This document shows, in pieces, positions 53,711-64,000 of a stretch of DNA of 64,000 bases. Location: the NCBI GenBank assembly GCA_020744425.1, contig JAGMUV010000050.1, forward strand, positions 62,001 to 126,000. Reading direction: 5' to 3'. This DNA comes from Dactylonectria macrodidyma (taxonomy: Eukaryota > Ascomycota > Sordariomycetes > Hypocreales > Nectriaceae). The translations under genes and the position numbers were made by a program. Positions within the stretch are counted from its first letter, which is position 1. The number at the start of each line of letters is the position of its first letter. The notes under the pieces are model-generated. The model did no database searches, was not told where the DNA came from, and saw only the letters and a list, made by a program, of their open reading frames with translations.

Positions 53711-55474
53711 CCAGACCTGCGTATATCGATATCCACCGAAATTCTGGCCCTTATATCGATATCCAGATAAGTGGGAGAAATTATCTGGATATCGATATAT
53801 CCAGGTAGATATCCATACAGCCACGTAGCCACTTTAGCAAGGTTGATATCCAGATAAACCACATATAATTCTTGCAGGCTAGAGGAAAGAACAAGAAAGT
53901 ACCCTAATCTAGAAAGTCCTCTGCCTCTGTTTCAACGCTAAATTCAACAGCAACGCTCGAAATAACGCCCCTGCCACCGTGAGACCTGGGCACAATGATA
54001 CCCTCGCGCATCCAGTTGCCCACACACTCAACCTTCGCCAGGTTCTCGCAGGTCATGCTCTCTCTATCCCATGATAGCGTACGCCGCGCCGATGAGAAGT
54101 GAGACTCAACATCAGATGATTCAGGAGGGATTGAGAGGATATCAATTGCCATGCGGGATAACCGCGGATATGCTTTCCTTTGATCTCGATGTAGCCACCA
54201 CTCGAGAGGAGAGCCAGCTATCCGGGTCGGTGGTGCATCAATAAAGGTTTCGAAGTCATCGGCGTCGTCTAAGATAGGGCTAGTAACAGCAATATCGCTC
54301 AACAACTCATCCAGCTCGTTACGCTGCCTCCCAGATGAAGAGGACACATCTAGAGGCACCCGCAAGGATTCTGGGATTGGCGCGGCATTATATTCATCTA
54401 GCCAAATTTGCTGGGCAGCAGCAATAGCAGGCGCGTGCCAGGATTCTTGCCAATTCCGCTCAATGTATTTTCTTCGTTTCGAGGGATCGAGAAGGAGTGC
54501 GGCGGCATACACAGGTGTCTGGTCTGATAAGGTGTAGTACTTATTAAGTACAAAGATCAGAGAGGATATGGATCTTTGAGATGGAAGCTTCAAGAGTTGC
54601 CATGAGCTGAGAAGAATATAACTCATATGTGGCATCAATTAGTCGCATTAGAGCACTTCGGTTGGTCACTAAAAGGTCCTCTATAGCAGGATTACCTGCT
54701 AGCATCCTCTCTTGCATCTCATCCCAGGTAATTGCTGAGAAGGCAAGCCGGCGGCGTGTGATTAGGCTGATTATTGCATCTAAATACCGATCGCGGTCGA
54801 ACATACGGCGGAGAGAGACATCCGAGTAACGAGAGGGAAGGAGGCATCAATCCGAGGACGTTTGGCTTCCCTTTCATCATCTAGAACATCAGAACTGCCC
54901 CCAATGAGCGTGCGATCGAGGGAAGAGATAATATCGGCATGGCACCGCCGGGCGTGATGCCATGCGTTGTCCCGCTTCCGATTCGCCCAGGGCTTATCGG
55001 CAGGGCAATGGAGACATCGATACATCACCATACCCCTAGATTTGCGCGTACGTGACCCGCCGGTGGTGTTCTGGGTGTCCTCATCAGGATACGTTGCTTT
55101 GAAGAAGAGGAAAAAGTCCAGAGACGTCCCAGTAATGGGCTGGTCCGAAATCGAGGGCGTAGAGGCGGCGGTGGTCTGGGATGATGTCATGGTCGATAAA
55201 TCACCTGGATAAGCTAATTGTGCTAGAATACCTAGGGCCGTTTGAACGAGTACTGAGATGGTGGTGCTGATGTTGAAATTGAGAGAAAGTCTTTCATCAT
55301 CTAATCAATTGATAAGATCTTTTCAGCCAACCAGAGAGCGGTATTTAGGTGGATATCAATCTGGATATCCATTTAAGAGGCAGAGAGTTATATCGATATC
55401 GATATATATCCATATCGATATATCCAGATAGCAGAGTTGATATCGATATATCGTATCCAAATACGCAGGTCTGG
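53711..55474 (-). mobile_element. hAT element copy 4, internally deleted
   Basis: The ends are CCAGACCTGCGTAT (53711-53724) and its complement (55461-55474), with many TATCGATATCC subterminal motifs on both sides. Inside, the minus strand encodes pieces of a hAT transposase. Total length 1.76 kb is well below a full element. No 8-bp target duplication is visible at the outer flanks. Confidence 0.65.
53904..55190 (-). pseudogene. hAT transposase copy 4 fragments
   Basis: ATG at 55190 opens a BED-finger region (YRCLHCPADKPWANRKRDNA, then WHHARRCH). A one-base shift near 54830 leads to the next frame (RRMFDRDRYLDAIISLITRR). At about 54560 the frame ends in SKIHILSDLCT, where full copies read HISCDLWTSPN, and the downstream part resumes at LNKYYTLSDQTPVYAAALLL. 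The catalytic middle is therefore deleted. The C-terminal dimerisation region (LSRMAIDILSIPPESSDVES) is intact to the stop at 53904. Confidence 0.75.
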
Positions 55475-55691
55475 ACAAGTGCTAGCCCGTCAATCTTCAG
55501 ATGAGTGAGAAACAGCCATATTTTTGTTCTCTCCCGTACTATAATAGAGAAGAAAAATACTCAACAAAATGCACCATTACCTAAGGCTTTCGCCACTCAA
55601 CATCGTTGCCCGTGCCGCGTATACAGCCCTGGTGTACCAGGAGCTGCACCCATGTCTTCACTACCACACCATCAATCTGATGTTGGAAAAG
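55475..55691. other. Spacer between hAT copy 4 and the BAH-PHD gene
   Basis: About 210 bp. On the minus strand the end next to the hAT reads LFLTHLKIDGLALV in a frame that would join the F-box/LRR-like remnant if the element were removed. Otherwise it should hold the 3' end of the BAH-PHD transcript. Confidence 0.3.
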
Positions 55692-57015
55692 TCATCTCAT
55701 GGGGCCGCCGCAACCTGAGCAGTGAACCTCTGCCAAGAATGTAGACCAAGCTCCTTCCTTCCCCGAGTTTTTAATCTCTACCACGACCGTTCCCTTATCT
55801 AATTTCAGCGTCGCCTCGAACGGACTCGGTAGCGTCCTGTAAGGATTAGGTTCCCGCGCTACCGTTTCGGTCGGCTTGTCCTCACGCCCGGGCTCTAGTA
55901 ACTGTGCCAATGATCGGGATACGATGGCTTCTAAGATATCCATACCCTTTGACATCATGGCAAGTGCCTCCTGGCCATCCGTCTCCGCATCGGAGCAAGT
56001 GAGATCGCCCTGGCAATTACTTCCGTCGACTCGCGTCCATTTCCCAGGGAGGGTGCCCTCACTGTCCTGTAGTGTATTTCGAAGCCGTTCAAGAGTGTCC
56101 CGTATGAGGCACCATTCATGAAACCACATGCCGCATATTGAGCAGCCGATTGTGCGTCGATGTGGGTTAGCAGGGAGCTTGCATCTACAAATTGGTTGGG
56201 CAGACTATGTGGATTAGTGGTGAGCTGATAGTTTGCTTAGAGAGACCCACCGTGAGTCGTTTCTGATGACAGTTAAATCTCTGTCGCCAAAAGAAATCAG
56301 AATTGAACTCGTCATCTGAGGATTCCATCCATTGCTTCACGGATGCAGGCCCCTCGACGGACAGTACATCGATGACATCCACTAGATTGTGTTACTAACT
56401 CATGTTGGAGCATTTATTTTGCATCGCTCACTGTGGTTGGACGCTATAAGCTCATTGCGACCGTGGTATAGCTGGCGTCCTCGGATGGATTTCTTGCCGT
56501 TGATCGTACCTGGCGGCAGTTCATCTGGCCAGTACATCCAGTAAACCCGAGCAAACACCCTATTCTCATCAGCTGCTCTAATTTCTAGGATGTAGGCGAT
56601 CCAGAAGTGACTCGATTCGCCGGTCGTCTGTTTCGAGTCTCGTGCATTATTCACTTTCTTGACAGTTGTTTCGTTGGCCACCAGAACGAAGTCTCCGCGC
56701 TCGAATTTCCTGTTCCTAACTACAACAAATTGTTAGTGCTTTGATAAAGGGAGTGGTCTGCGTGGTCGTACGGATAAAGCTATTGTATCGGCTCATTTTG
56801 TCCCATTGTTGGCGGGGTTCAACTGTGTAGTAGTCGATCAACTCGTCTTGCGCTAGAGTCCCCGAAAGTGAAAAAGGGCTTTGCTGAGCCTTCGCCTTCA
56901 GTGTCCCAGCAGGAGAGCGCTTGCGCTTGCGCTGGCGGTAACCGTTTTTCTCTTGGGATGGCGATCCCACCAAGCCATTGGCGACGTGCCACTTTCCCTG
57001 GATACCGGCCGCCAT
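55692..57015 (-). CDS. BAH-PHD chromatin-reader protein
   Basis: Exons 57015-56772, 56719-56432, 56381-56251 and 56204-55692 give about 391 aa; introns are 52, 50 and 46 nt and all phases agree. Residues 1-80 are basic (RQRKRKRSPAG). A BAH domain follows: FERGDFVLVANET, FWIAYILEIRAADENRVFAR, VYWMYWPDELPPG, QLYHGRNELIASNHMDVIDV. Then a C4HC3 PHD-type finger: ICRCKLPANPHRRTIGCSIC, GMWFHEWC, with the last Cys pair probably at the C-terminus (HCSGC). Fungal proteins of this kind read histone marks and act in gene silencing. The start was set at the first ATG (57015); the frame is open to 57060 from a GTG. The gene appears intact beside the transposon island. Confidence 0.75.
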
Positions 57016-57847
57016 GACGTCGCTGGAGTTGGACAATGACGGAAGAATATCCAAACACACAAGAAAGTTGGGGACAAAGTCTGCATGAGAAGATGGTCCG
57101 TGCCGATATGACGTCCAATCAGCAGAAAGGACCCCTCAGGCAAGCTGAACTCCAGTGCCAGTATTGAAAGGACCCAGGGACGTTCTGGAATTGTGAAGCA
57201 CGGCTTGGAATTTTGTAATGGCGAGAATGGCACCGCATGGATTCCACGTCGCGACTCGCCACGCGACACACGGGCGCGCAATAGTCTGGCCCCACCTCAT
57301 CAAAGCACAGACCACCCACAATCCAGGGACTTAGACGAGTGTGTCTCGCACTGAGCGTGCTAAAAGAAACCTAATTAGCCTAGCGTGCTGGCTCTATGAG
57401 GTTTAGTCCTCCCCGACGTAATAAATTTCATGGAATGAGGATAGAAATGAGGCAAGGATCACTCTCATCATGAACAAGTTCACGATGAGAGTGAACGACT
57501 ACAACTAGCATCAGGCAGCAGCCTGCTGCTTATGATATCGGCAGATTGAACATAGGTAGAAGAGGACAACCTTTGTCGCTCCCTTAGATAGAAGAAAGCA
57601 GCGAAAATACAATCTTTTCGGCCCACACCCTCGTTGCACAACTCGTTTCGTGAGACACTTAGCCTTCTTGATCTCTTCGACGCAGCTAATCATGCTGTCG
57701 CTGTTAGCTACTGCGCCTTGGGCGGAATCGGTGTCGTGGGGCGGTTGGGAAAGGCGACTCAGGGGCGTGAGAGCTAGGTTGGGTGTGGGCTGCTCGTCCT
57801 TTTTGGGCTTCAAATTACGGTGGGTAAGGGATCTCAATCTTTGTTAG

Positions 57848-57896
57848 AAGCAAGCTCAGACCATTGGCGGCTAATACAGCTGAGCTTGCTGAGGTA
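57848..57896. repeat. Third member of the 89-bp palindromic repeat family
   Basis: AGCAAGCTCAGACCATTGGC at the left and GCTGAGCTTGCTGAGGTAA at the right match the outer parts of 19481-19569, in a shorter palindromic form. Confidence 0.6.
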
Positions 57897-59668
57897 ATGT
57901 CAGACTCGTGACCAGCGGCGAGACGGTCATAGACCTGATGTAATGCAATTATGCAGATAAAGTGATAATGATGATGTAGCCTGTGTTGAGGCAATTGTCA
58001 AAATTGATCAGCTAGCACGCTGTTCTTGCTGTCTCCTTCATCTTGTCTGTCTTCCGGAAAATCCCCCTATCTGACGAGGCATTTCCGGGTTTTCCCGACA
58101 GATCTCGAGTTGTTGCCTGAGGCATCTAAACGCCGGACCCCAGTTCCCTTTAACAACATCCTTTAGGATTGATTCCCAAGCCGAGAGCGGACACCTGACA
58201 ACAGATCGCGGTTTAGGAGGAAAAGTGGGAAGTTTGGAGACAGCTGGTCAAACGCCAAATGGCGTTGGCGAAGTGGGGCGTAACGGATAAACATTCGGAG
58301 CGCTTCGGCCGTTGGTCAAACCCCGCTTACCGGGCATGGCTGCCGAGAAATGGCGGCTAAAACCGAGTAGGAATAGAACCTGAACCTGAACCTGAACCTG
58401 ACACCTGACAACGGTGCTAGCGGTGAGCTTGCTTTAAAGGGGCCAAGCGTCCGTCTTATCCATTCCGCGACCGGCTGGCTGTCTTCATCCGCAGTTCCGT
58501 CAACTCTGACTTTCAGGGTCACAGTCATTTGCTCCTACCATGCTCATCGACTTGATCACCGCACGCAACAAAACCGGCTGAAATGACTGAAATGAATCCG
58601 CCAGCAAGCCCGCCTATCTTGAGCCAGACAACTGGTGTCTCGGCCGAGGTAACTCCAATGCTGCTCTTGTTGAAATCGATGAGGCACCACTTCGTTATCC
58701 GCTTTGCGCCCCCAACCTGTCATCCGAGGTCAAATTTGGTGCGGCCGAGCGATGCTGACTCTAGTCCGTACCTTTGATGATGAACTGTATGAGACTCGTC
58801 CGGGATTCTTTCAATGTGGCATAGATGTAGATGATCCTCCTCGTGGCTAATTTCTATGCGCCACTTCGAGAAGAGATCTTGTAATTATGGTCAAACTTAA
58901 AATCGTAGACGGCCTCGGGTTCCTCATATGACCCTCTTTATAGGCGTCCTACGCCCGCATGGTAGATCAAGAGCTAAGGCGATTCGGGAACCTCGGAGTA
59001 CCTGCTTTGTCCCATTCTCGAAGTTCGCTTGCAAATGCCGTTTCATATAGTGGCCTGATTACTATTCCATCGGAGTGATTACTATTCTTACAGGGAAGGC
59101 CAGATGCTGGTGCAACCTCACGGATATTTAGTTGCGGCTAGTACGAACTTATCTTCCTACGCAGAGGCAGAATTATTATGTTGTCCCAAATTTAGTTAGC
59201 AGTTCGGCCAGGACGGAGGAATACTAATGTCCGCTCGGTTTTCGTTCGGCATTTCTTAAGGTCCGTTGACGGCGCATCATCCTTTCTGATGTACACGAGA
59301 CCATTGTGCCTTATTAATCGCGTCGCTCTTGAACAACATCAAACCCTGACATCTGTGTCCCTCGTCATCTTGTAGACAATGATTCATTATATACGGAGGA
59401 GCATTTTAAAAGTCTTATCCCAATCTCAAGCCACACTTTTCAAGCGACTAATTCGAGCTAAGCGAGATATAATTATACTATTTATATCCCTTGTAAGCAA
59501 GAGATCTATAGCACATTAAATACTGCCGGCAGATTGCGGCAGGTGCCCTTAGCCCCGAGAGACATCTGAAGATACAGGGGACTATAGAGGCAGCAAGGAG
59601 CAAGCGCCCTAAAGGCTATATATCCCTAAGTAGCTAGCGAGGCACAAGGGTGTAGCGTCATTAGCGTG

Positions 59669-59696
59669 AGACAAGACTTTTGAAATGGTCCTCCGT
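59669..59696. repeat. Lone mariner-type terminus
   Basis: AGACAAGACTTTTGAAATGG plus TCCTCCGTA matches the inner-to-outer order of the right end of the MITE at 40747-41048 with a few differences. No partner end was found nearby, so it is probably a solo fragment. Confidence 0.55.
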
Positions 59697-59962
59697 AGGA
59701 AGTTACATATGGTATGTGCTCTAGCGCAAGCGGGCAAACTGAAAGTTTTAGCCTCAAGAACTCCGGGTGATCGCAAGTCATTTAAGTCAGACAAGCCCTG
59801 ATTTCCAAAAGCCTCCGCAGAGGATTTAACAAAGCACCCCCCACGAGGAAGACATCTGCGGCCTTTAAGACGCCTCTTCGTCCTTCTTTCATTCACCATA
59901 TGCAGTTAAACGAGCAAGTGCATCTTCAGTCTCGCACTAGCAACCCGTCGATTTGGCCCAAG

Positions 59963-60919
59963 ATGTCGTTCTCCGCCTACCTCACTCAGGTATCCCTCAT
60001 GGCCCTGCTCGTCTCTTCCGGCTTCCACCTGCAGACGGCCGCCGCTCAGGATGTCTGCACGACCCAGGACCAGCCGAACCCCATCTTCAGCCAGTACCCC
60101 AGTAACGCCACTGGGGCCTTGAACACCACACTGGCCATCACCCCGATTCCCATGGCGTTGGCACGCCAGATCATCCCACAACAGTACGCGATCCTAGAGC
60201 ATGCCTACCGCGCCTTGATGCCGGACTTCCCTGCCGACATGTACCCTGCACTGGTCCAAGCCGGCCATGACCACGATATCCGGTTTCAGAATATCGGGAT
60301 TCCCGACTTCAGCGTAAGGAAGCCCCACCGCACATTGGTCGCTCGACCATGTTACTGACAGACTGCACCACAGAGAGCTGGTTTCGAATTTCCATTTTTA
60401 GACATCCTAGGGGATGGCAGCTCGTCGTTCCGATGGGCCCCTGAGCAGATGATATCAGCGGCCAATCTTGCAGCCATCCAGGGCTCCGAGGCATATGGGA
60501 CGGAGGTCTACCCGTCTACCTTCAACCCGCCATGCGACGCCTATGCCATGCACCCTGACGGTCGAACATATTTCAACGCAACTGCTGGCGGCACGTTCAT
60601 GTCTCTCCAGATGAAGCGTGCCAATGCCAACGAGCCCTTCCATTACCCCATCTCACTCTTTGAGAACATCACCAACCAACCGAGCTTCGCCAATGGCTCA
60701 ACTTGTGACCAGCAGATCCGCCTCTTCAACACGTCGCTAACGCAAGTCCCATTCCAACCTGTCCCGGTGCGCGGCACTGTCAAGTCGAATGTAGGCCCGT
60801 TTCGGTGTGGCATGACATTCTCAAATGTGGCTGGCTTCCAGGTCAGCACAGCCTTTATCGAGAACAACTACCTTCCTTGCGAAATGTTCCGCGGCTACAA
60901 ACTCCCAACGACAACATAA
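59963..60919 (+). CDS. Secreted protein of unknown function
   Basis: Exons 59963-60313 and 60374-60919 (60-nt intron, GTAAGG...CACAG, phase 0) give 298 aa. The N-terminus (MSFSAYLTQVSLMALLVSSG, cleavage near AAAQD) is a signal peptide. An upstream in-frame ATG at 59900 would add 21 residues and hide it, so 59963 is preferred. The mature part has ITPIPMALARQIIP, DFPADMYPALVQAGHDHDIR, EFPFLDILGDGSSSFRW across the splice junction, NPPCDAY and several N-glycosylation sites (NATG, NTT, NITNQ, NTSLT). This fits a conserved but uncharacterised secreted fungal family; I cannot name an activity. Confidence 0.6.
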
Positions 60920-62617
60920 TTGGCGTTCAGAAAGCTTGGTGTTCTTGTAATGTTAGAGCCTCTTAGATCGCATTGTCACGATTCCGACGACGTGGGATAT
61001 ACGCGGAGTAGTCGGAGTCTTGACTTGACTTGACTTGAATTCCTCCGTTGTGACCGCCAGCTGTCCCCAAATTTCCCACCTCTGCTCTTCAACCTCCATC
61101 TACATTTGGGCTGGCTCCCTCGTGTAGATTGCGGTTCATACTAATGAAATCTGTGTCCTAGGCGCTGTCGAGGCGTGATGCCTCATGCAACGGTTCTGCG
61201 TACCTACAGTCTCCCCCAAGTGCTCAGCTTCGTCTGGGCTGTGACTCGATCCTGAATTGCCCAAAGATCTCGGTTTGTTCCATGAACCTGATTGCCCTTG
61301 CGGCTGCTTTGCGCTTGTTCATCCAGTCGACGGCAACAAGATCGACGACTTTGTGGGGATGATGATTGGAAAGGACGCGGGGCTGGCCGGCTATCGACAA
61401 CCACCTACTGAGTTGGACGTGTTGTTTCTCGAGGACTACCCCGCCGTTCCACATTTTAGCGATGGTGGAAGGGATCCAAGCAAAACAAGAGGCGGCGGCT
61501 GGTTCGAGCTAGGGCGTTGATATCGCGTTCCGCGAGGTAAGCGGCTATGCTCGTAAGAAGCTCGTTCGGAAGACGCAGCATCGGGCGCGAGGAATGAAAA
61601 GGAAATTGAACTACGACGGGTTCTGAGGAAGGAAACTGATGTTCCCGGAGACCTTGCCTGACCCCGTAGGGATTAGCGACTTTGTACCACGAGATTAAAT
61701 GGCGCTAAGCTACAGAGCGCACACGGACCGGCAGGACTCATCACACTGCCGCTGACACTGCCATTTACTTCTTTCCAAGGCCCAACCCTGGTCTCTCAGC
61801 CACATTCCGTGTTGTAATGCTGCCTACAGCATTATCAGCACGGTTGGGCTGGACTGATTCACACCCCTCGGCGCTGCCACATGGATGGCTATCTCTATTC
61901 CTTAAAAAACCTTGATATGATCGAGTAGTCTAGCAACTGACTCATGCCCTCGCCACGCTGCCATGTGAAGGGTAGCCCATCAATCATTATCAGCAACTCT
62001 TGACGCCAAAGGACCCTTGTTGCCTAAACGAGGAAGAAGCAGAGAGGGAAAGCACAGCAAAGAAGACAACGTACTTTTCTATCTTCCCACGACGATTACC
62101 TGGGCCGACAAACTAGACACCAGTCCGCGGTGGGCACTGCTGATCATAGCATGACTGCTAACAGCGGTGGCTCAACCGTCTCTCTTGTTAACACAGAGCC
62201 CATGACATTCTCAACCACGCCCCTGACAACTGAGTGTAACTACGGCGTTTCTCCCGCCACTGGTTCACGACGTGGACGCCACACATTTCCGCGTCCGTTG
62301 CTAACAAATACGGCAGATATCATATCTTACAAGGGTTACCGATCGCCCCACCGCAACGTTCCTTCTGCCACCACTGCCGAGCTGATGCCTTACGAGACGA
62401 GGAGTGCTACATCGGCAAAACATCACTTGATGAACCGCACCCAGGCCGTCGGCTTTCGCTTCCCACAGATACAGGGAGGCGCCTGCAGCCGACACTACTA
62501 ACCGCCTCACATTCTGATCCGTCTACTATCCGAAGCAGCACGTCTCATATAGGTCACTCTGACTTGGCTCCTAGATTCCTCCAGTGTGGGAGACAGGGAT
62601 GGACATCTTACGAACGG
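60920..62617. other. Gene-poor region
   Basis: A GACTTGACTTGACTTGA tract lies near 61021-61036. Overlapping frames on both strands at 61204-61520 lack ATG starts or family signal. A frame with an ATG at 62151 (117 codons to 62501, Thr/Ser-rich) is possible but unsupported. Nothing else is visible. Confidence 0.35.
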
Positions 62618-62885
62618 GAATCGAATGGATAGATTCATTCGATGCCAAGTCTTACGAATATCGAATCGAATTTCTTGGCGTTCGATTCGATGTCGAATCT
62701 GCCACAGGCCCGTTCGATTCGCATCGAATCGAACGTGGAATGTCTCATTCGATATTCGATTGCGTCGAATCGAATGTGGCGTTTCTCATTCGACATACGA
62801 ATCGAACAGGGCACATTTTATTCGCCATCGAATCGAACGGGCCCAAGCGTTCGATCGATTTTCGATCGATTCGGTCGAACGAGTG
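62618..62885. repeat. Cluster of GAATCGAA-type palindromic motifs
   Basis: About 270 bp is packed with ATTCGATT / GAATCGAAT / TTCGATTCGA in both orientations at irregular spacing, with nearly no sequence outside them. Frames read through it as RIESNR-like repeats, which is a by-product. It is neither a simple tandem repeat nor a clear transposon end. Confidence 0.75.
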
Positions 62886-63009
62886 ACGCGGGTCGCTGAA
62901 ACTCACGCGCGGCTCGTTTTAGCGTCACTTCTTGAACGCGTCAACCGGCCCCTGGCGGTACCTGACGCGACCGAGTGTGATTTGGCGTCTTGAAGGCCCA
63001 GGGTCCGTG

Positions 63010-63300
63010 TAAGTGCTAAGATGTGTTAGTGTATACATCTAAACCCCCGAGACTTACACGTTGTTGTTGTTGTTGTTGTTGTTGTTGTATTATTACCGTC
63101 ATGAAGATATCTACTAGAGATGTCTACAGAATCCCCTAGGGGCAAGATGACGTGCTAGGCTGGTGTCAACAGCTAAAGAAACCTAAGTACAGTAACCCGG
63201 GGCCGGGGCTACAGACCAAGCAGGTCCGTAGCTCGGACCTACAGTCCGCATCAGCTAAGATTGTAATCCTTCTTCCTCTTCCATCTAGCAATTAAGCAGC
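63010..63300. other. Possible LTR-like fragment
   Basis: TGTTAGTGTATACATC at 63022 followed by CTAAACCCCCGAGACTTACA resembles the start of fungal LTRs. Neither the other end nor a target repeat was found. It includes the (TTG)n tract. Confidence 0.25.
63061..63088. repeat. (TTG)n microsatellite
   Basis: Nine uninterrupted TTG units. Confidence 0.9.
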
Positions 63301-63639
63301 CCTATTTGACTTATGATTTCAAGCCCGATATCCGTCAGCGGATTGTCAGGGCGGGTGTCGGCATACCCATATTTATTAACCAGCTTGGAATTCTCCAGTA
63401 TTCCTGTTCCTGCCTGCCGGCATTCAAAACCTCCAGAAATCGAGATCCGTATGATAGGAAAAACTGCAGATGGGAAAACCTCGCGGGAGCTAAGAGGGAA
63501 AAACCACTGCAGCCAGCATCCATTGATCAGGGCCATCAAGCCAGAACCCTGATGCCTATAGGTAGCCCGATTCTGTGACTTCCTATAGACCTGGATTAAC
63601 AGCCAAGATCCGTAGATCAAGGCATCTAAGACCCGGAGG

Positions 63640-63830
63640 TCATAGTAGCCTAGGCCCGGAGGCCGAGGCAGGTGCTAAGACGCGGTGGCCTTATGCACCT
63701 AAGGGCCGAGACGCAGAGGTCAGGGCAGCTTAGGCCCAGAGGCCTAAGCAGGTGCCGAGGCCCAGAGGCCAAGGCAGCTCAGGTCCGGAGACCTAAGCAG
63801 GTACTGAGACTAAGATATAGCCTTATATAC
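63640..63830. repeat. Degenerate GC-rich tandem repeat
   Basis: Units such as GGCCCAGAGGCCTAAGCAGG, GGCCCGGAGGCCGAGGCAGG and GTCCGGAGACCTAAGCAGG recur at about 45 bp. Each has a small GGCC palindrome. It continues a similar composition seen at 63185-63255. It may be the edge of a larger repeat beyond the window. Confidence 0.6.
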
Positions 63831-64000
63831 CTAAGTGCCGAGTCGTAGATCAGGGCAAAGGTCGACGCCCACCTAGATTGAAGCTGGTGTCGTGATTGCT
63901 GTTGGCTGCGATAGCTATACCTGCTGCGAGGTCTGAACCAGCATTACAGCATGTATAAGAGCCACAGCGGTGTCGTTGGCCCCCGCAAGCCGTGCTGTGA

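Larger units (their letters stand above)
57016..59962. other. Gene-poor region with repeat fragments
   Basis: No supported gene across about 2.9 kb. The first 300 bp should hold the BAH-PHD promoter. Contents: a diverged copy of the palindromic repeat at 57848-57896; a short CTGAAC hexamer repeat near 58377-58402; a lone mariner-type terminus at 59669-59696. A minus-strand ORF at 57511-57837 has no ATG, and ORFs at 58316-58528 and 58583-58777 are short and unrecognised. Confidence 0.4.

Noticed and set aside
57511..57837. 108-codon minus-strand ORF
   Set aside because: Starts only at TTG, no splice partner, no family.
61204..61520. Frames on both strands
   Set aside because: Starts at GTG/TTG or fully overlapping antisense frames; no recognised motif.
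62584..62993. Three overlapping ORFs with RIESNR-like repeats
   Set aside because: By-products of the GAATCGAA motif cluster.
63285..63620. Antisense pair of ORFs near the right edge
   Set aside because: Both strands open at once and no domain is recognised; probably repeat sequence.
1..64000. CRISPR arrays, tRNA or rRNA genes
   Set aside because: No regularly spaced repeats of CRISPR type; a B-box-like GGTTCGAGTCTCC at 25511 lies within LINE ORF1 and has no A box or cloverleaf around it; no rRNA-like sequence seen.

Overview
The window looks like nuclear DNA of a filamentous ascomycete (Pezizomycotina). Genes are split by short introns (46-76 nt) with GTRNGT donors and CTAAC/CTGAC-like branch points. 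The gene families (BAH-PHD protein, Hsp70-like ATPase, SRF-type MADS protein, small secreted proteins) and the transposons (Tad/I-type LINEs, hAT, piggyBac-like, Helitron helicase) are typical of such genomes. I cannot name the species. Many open frames begin only at GTG or TTG; I moved these starts to the first plausible ATG.

Left part (1-19.4 kb), host genes: a small TIR element (139-432); a giant intronless coiled-coil protein of about 2375 aa (2252-9379) with four to five copies of an unrecognised Cys-containing module; convergent to it, a five-exon gene (13816-10373, minus) that reads through as one protein of about 1075 aa, with a divergent Hsp70-like ATPase region fused to a Ulp1/SENP-type cysteine protease with all catalytic residues; an unrecognised four-exon gene (14522-15397); a minimal MADS-box protein (16242-15835, minus); a secreted cysteine-containing protein (16992-17649); and a 101-aa zinc-knuckle-like protein (19010-19370).

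Middle (19.4-55.5 kb), a dense, nested transposon island. Two LINEs lie head to tail on the minus strand; the first is bounded by a 14-bp direct repeat. A hAT transposase gene follows, broken by a 159-bp MITE. Next come a 5'-truncated piggyBac-like element plus an orphan copy of its C-terminal Cys-rich domain; a 902-bp TIR element carrying an ORF; a remnant of a CorA-like membrane domain; a frameshifted Ap4A phosphorylase gene; and a second piggyBac-like element carrying a mariner-type MITE and a 14-bp tandem duplication. A Helitron-type helicase gene is split by a second hAT, which itself contains a 1122-bp TIR element (perfect 8-bp target duplication) and a 141-bp solo LTR (perfect 5-bp target duplication). 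A third decayed hAT, a partial F-box/LRR-like gene and an internally deleted fourth hAT end the island.

Right part (55.5-64 kb), host DNA again: an apparently intact BAH-PHD chromatin-reader gene (57015-55692, minus), a two-exon secreted protein gene (59963-60919), and long gene-poor stretches holding repeat fragments, a cluster of GAATCGAA-type palindromic motifs (about 62618-62885), a (TTG)n tract and degenerate GC-rich tandem repeats at the right edge.

Nothing here forms an operon or pathway. The most unusual items are the Hsp70-Ulp1 fusion, the repeat-module protein, and the layered insertions that can be undone on paper: deleting each insert plus one target-site copy reopens the host transposase frame.
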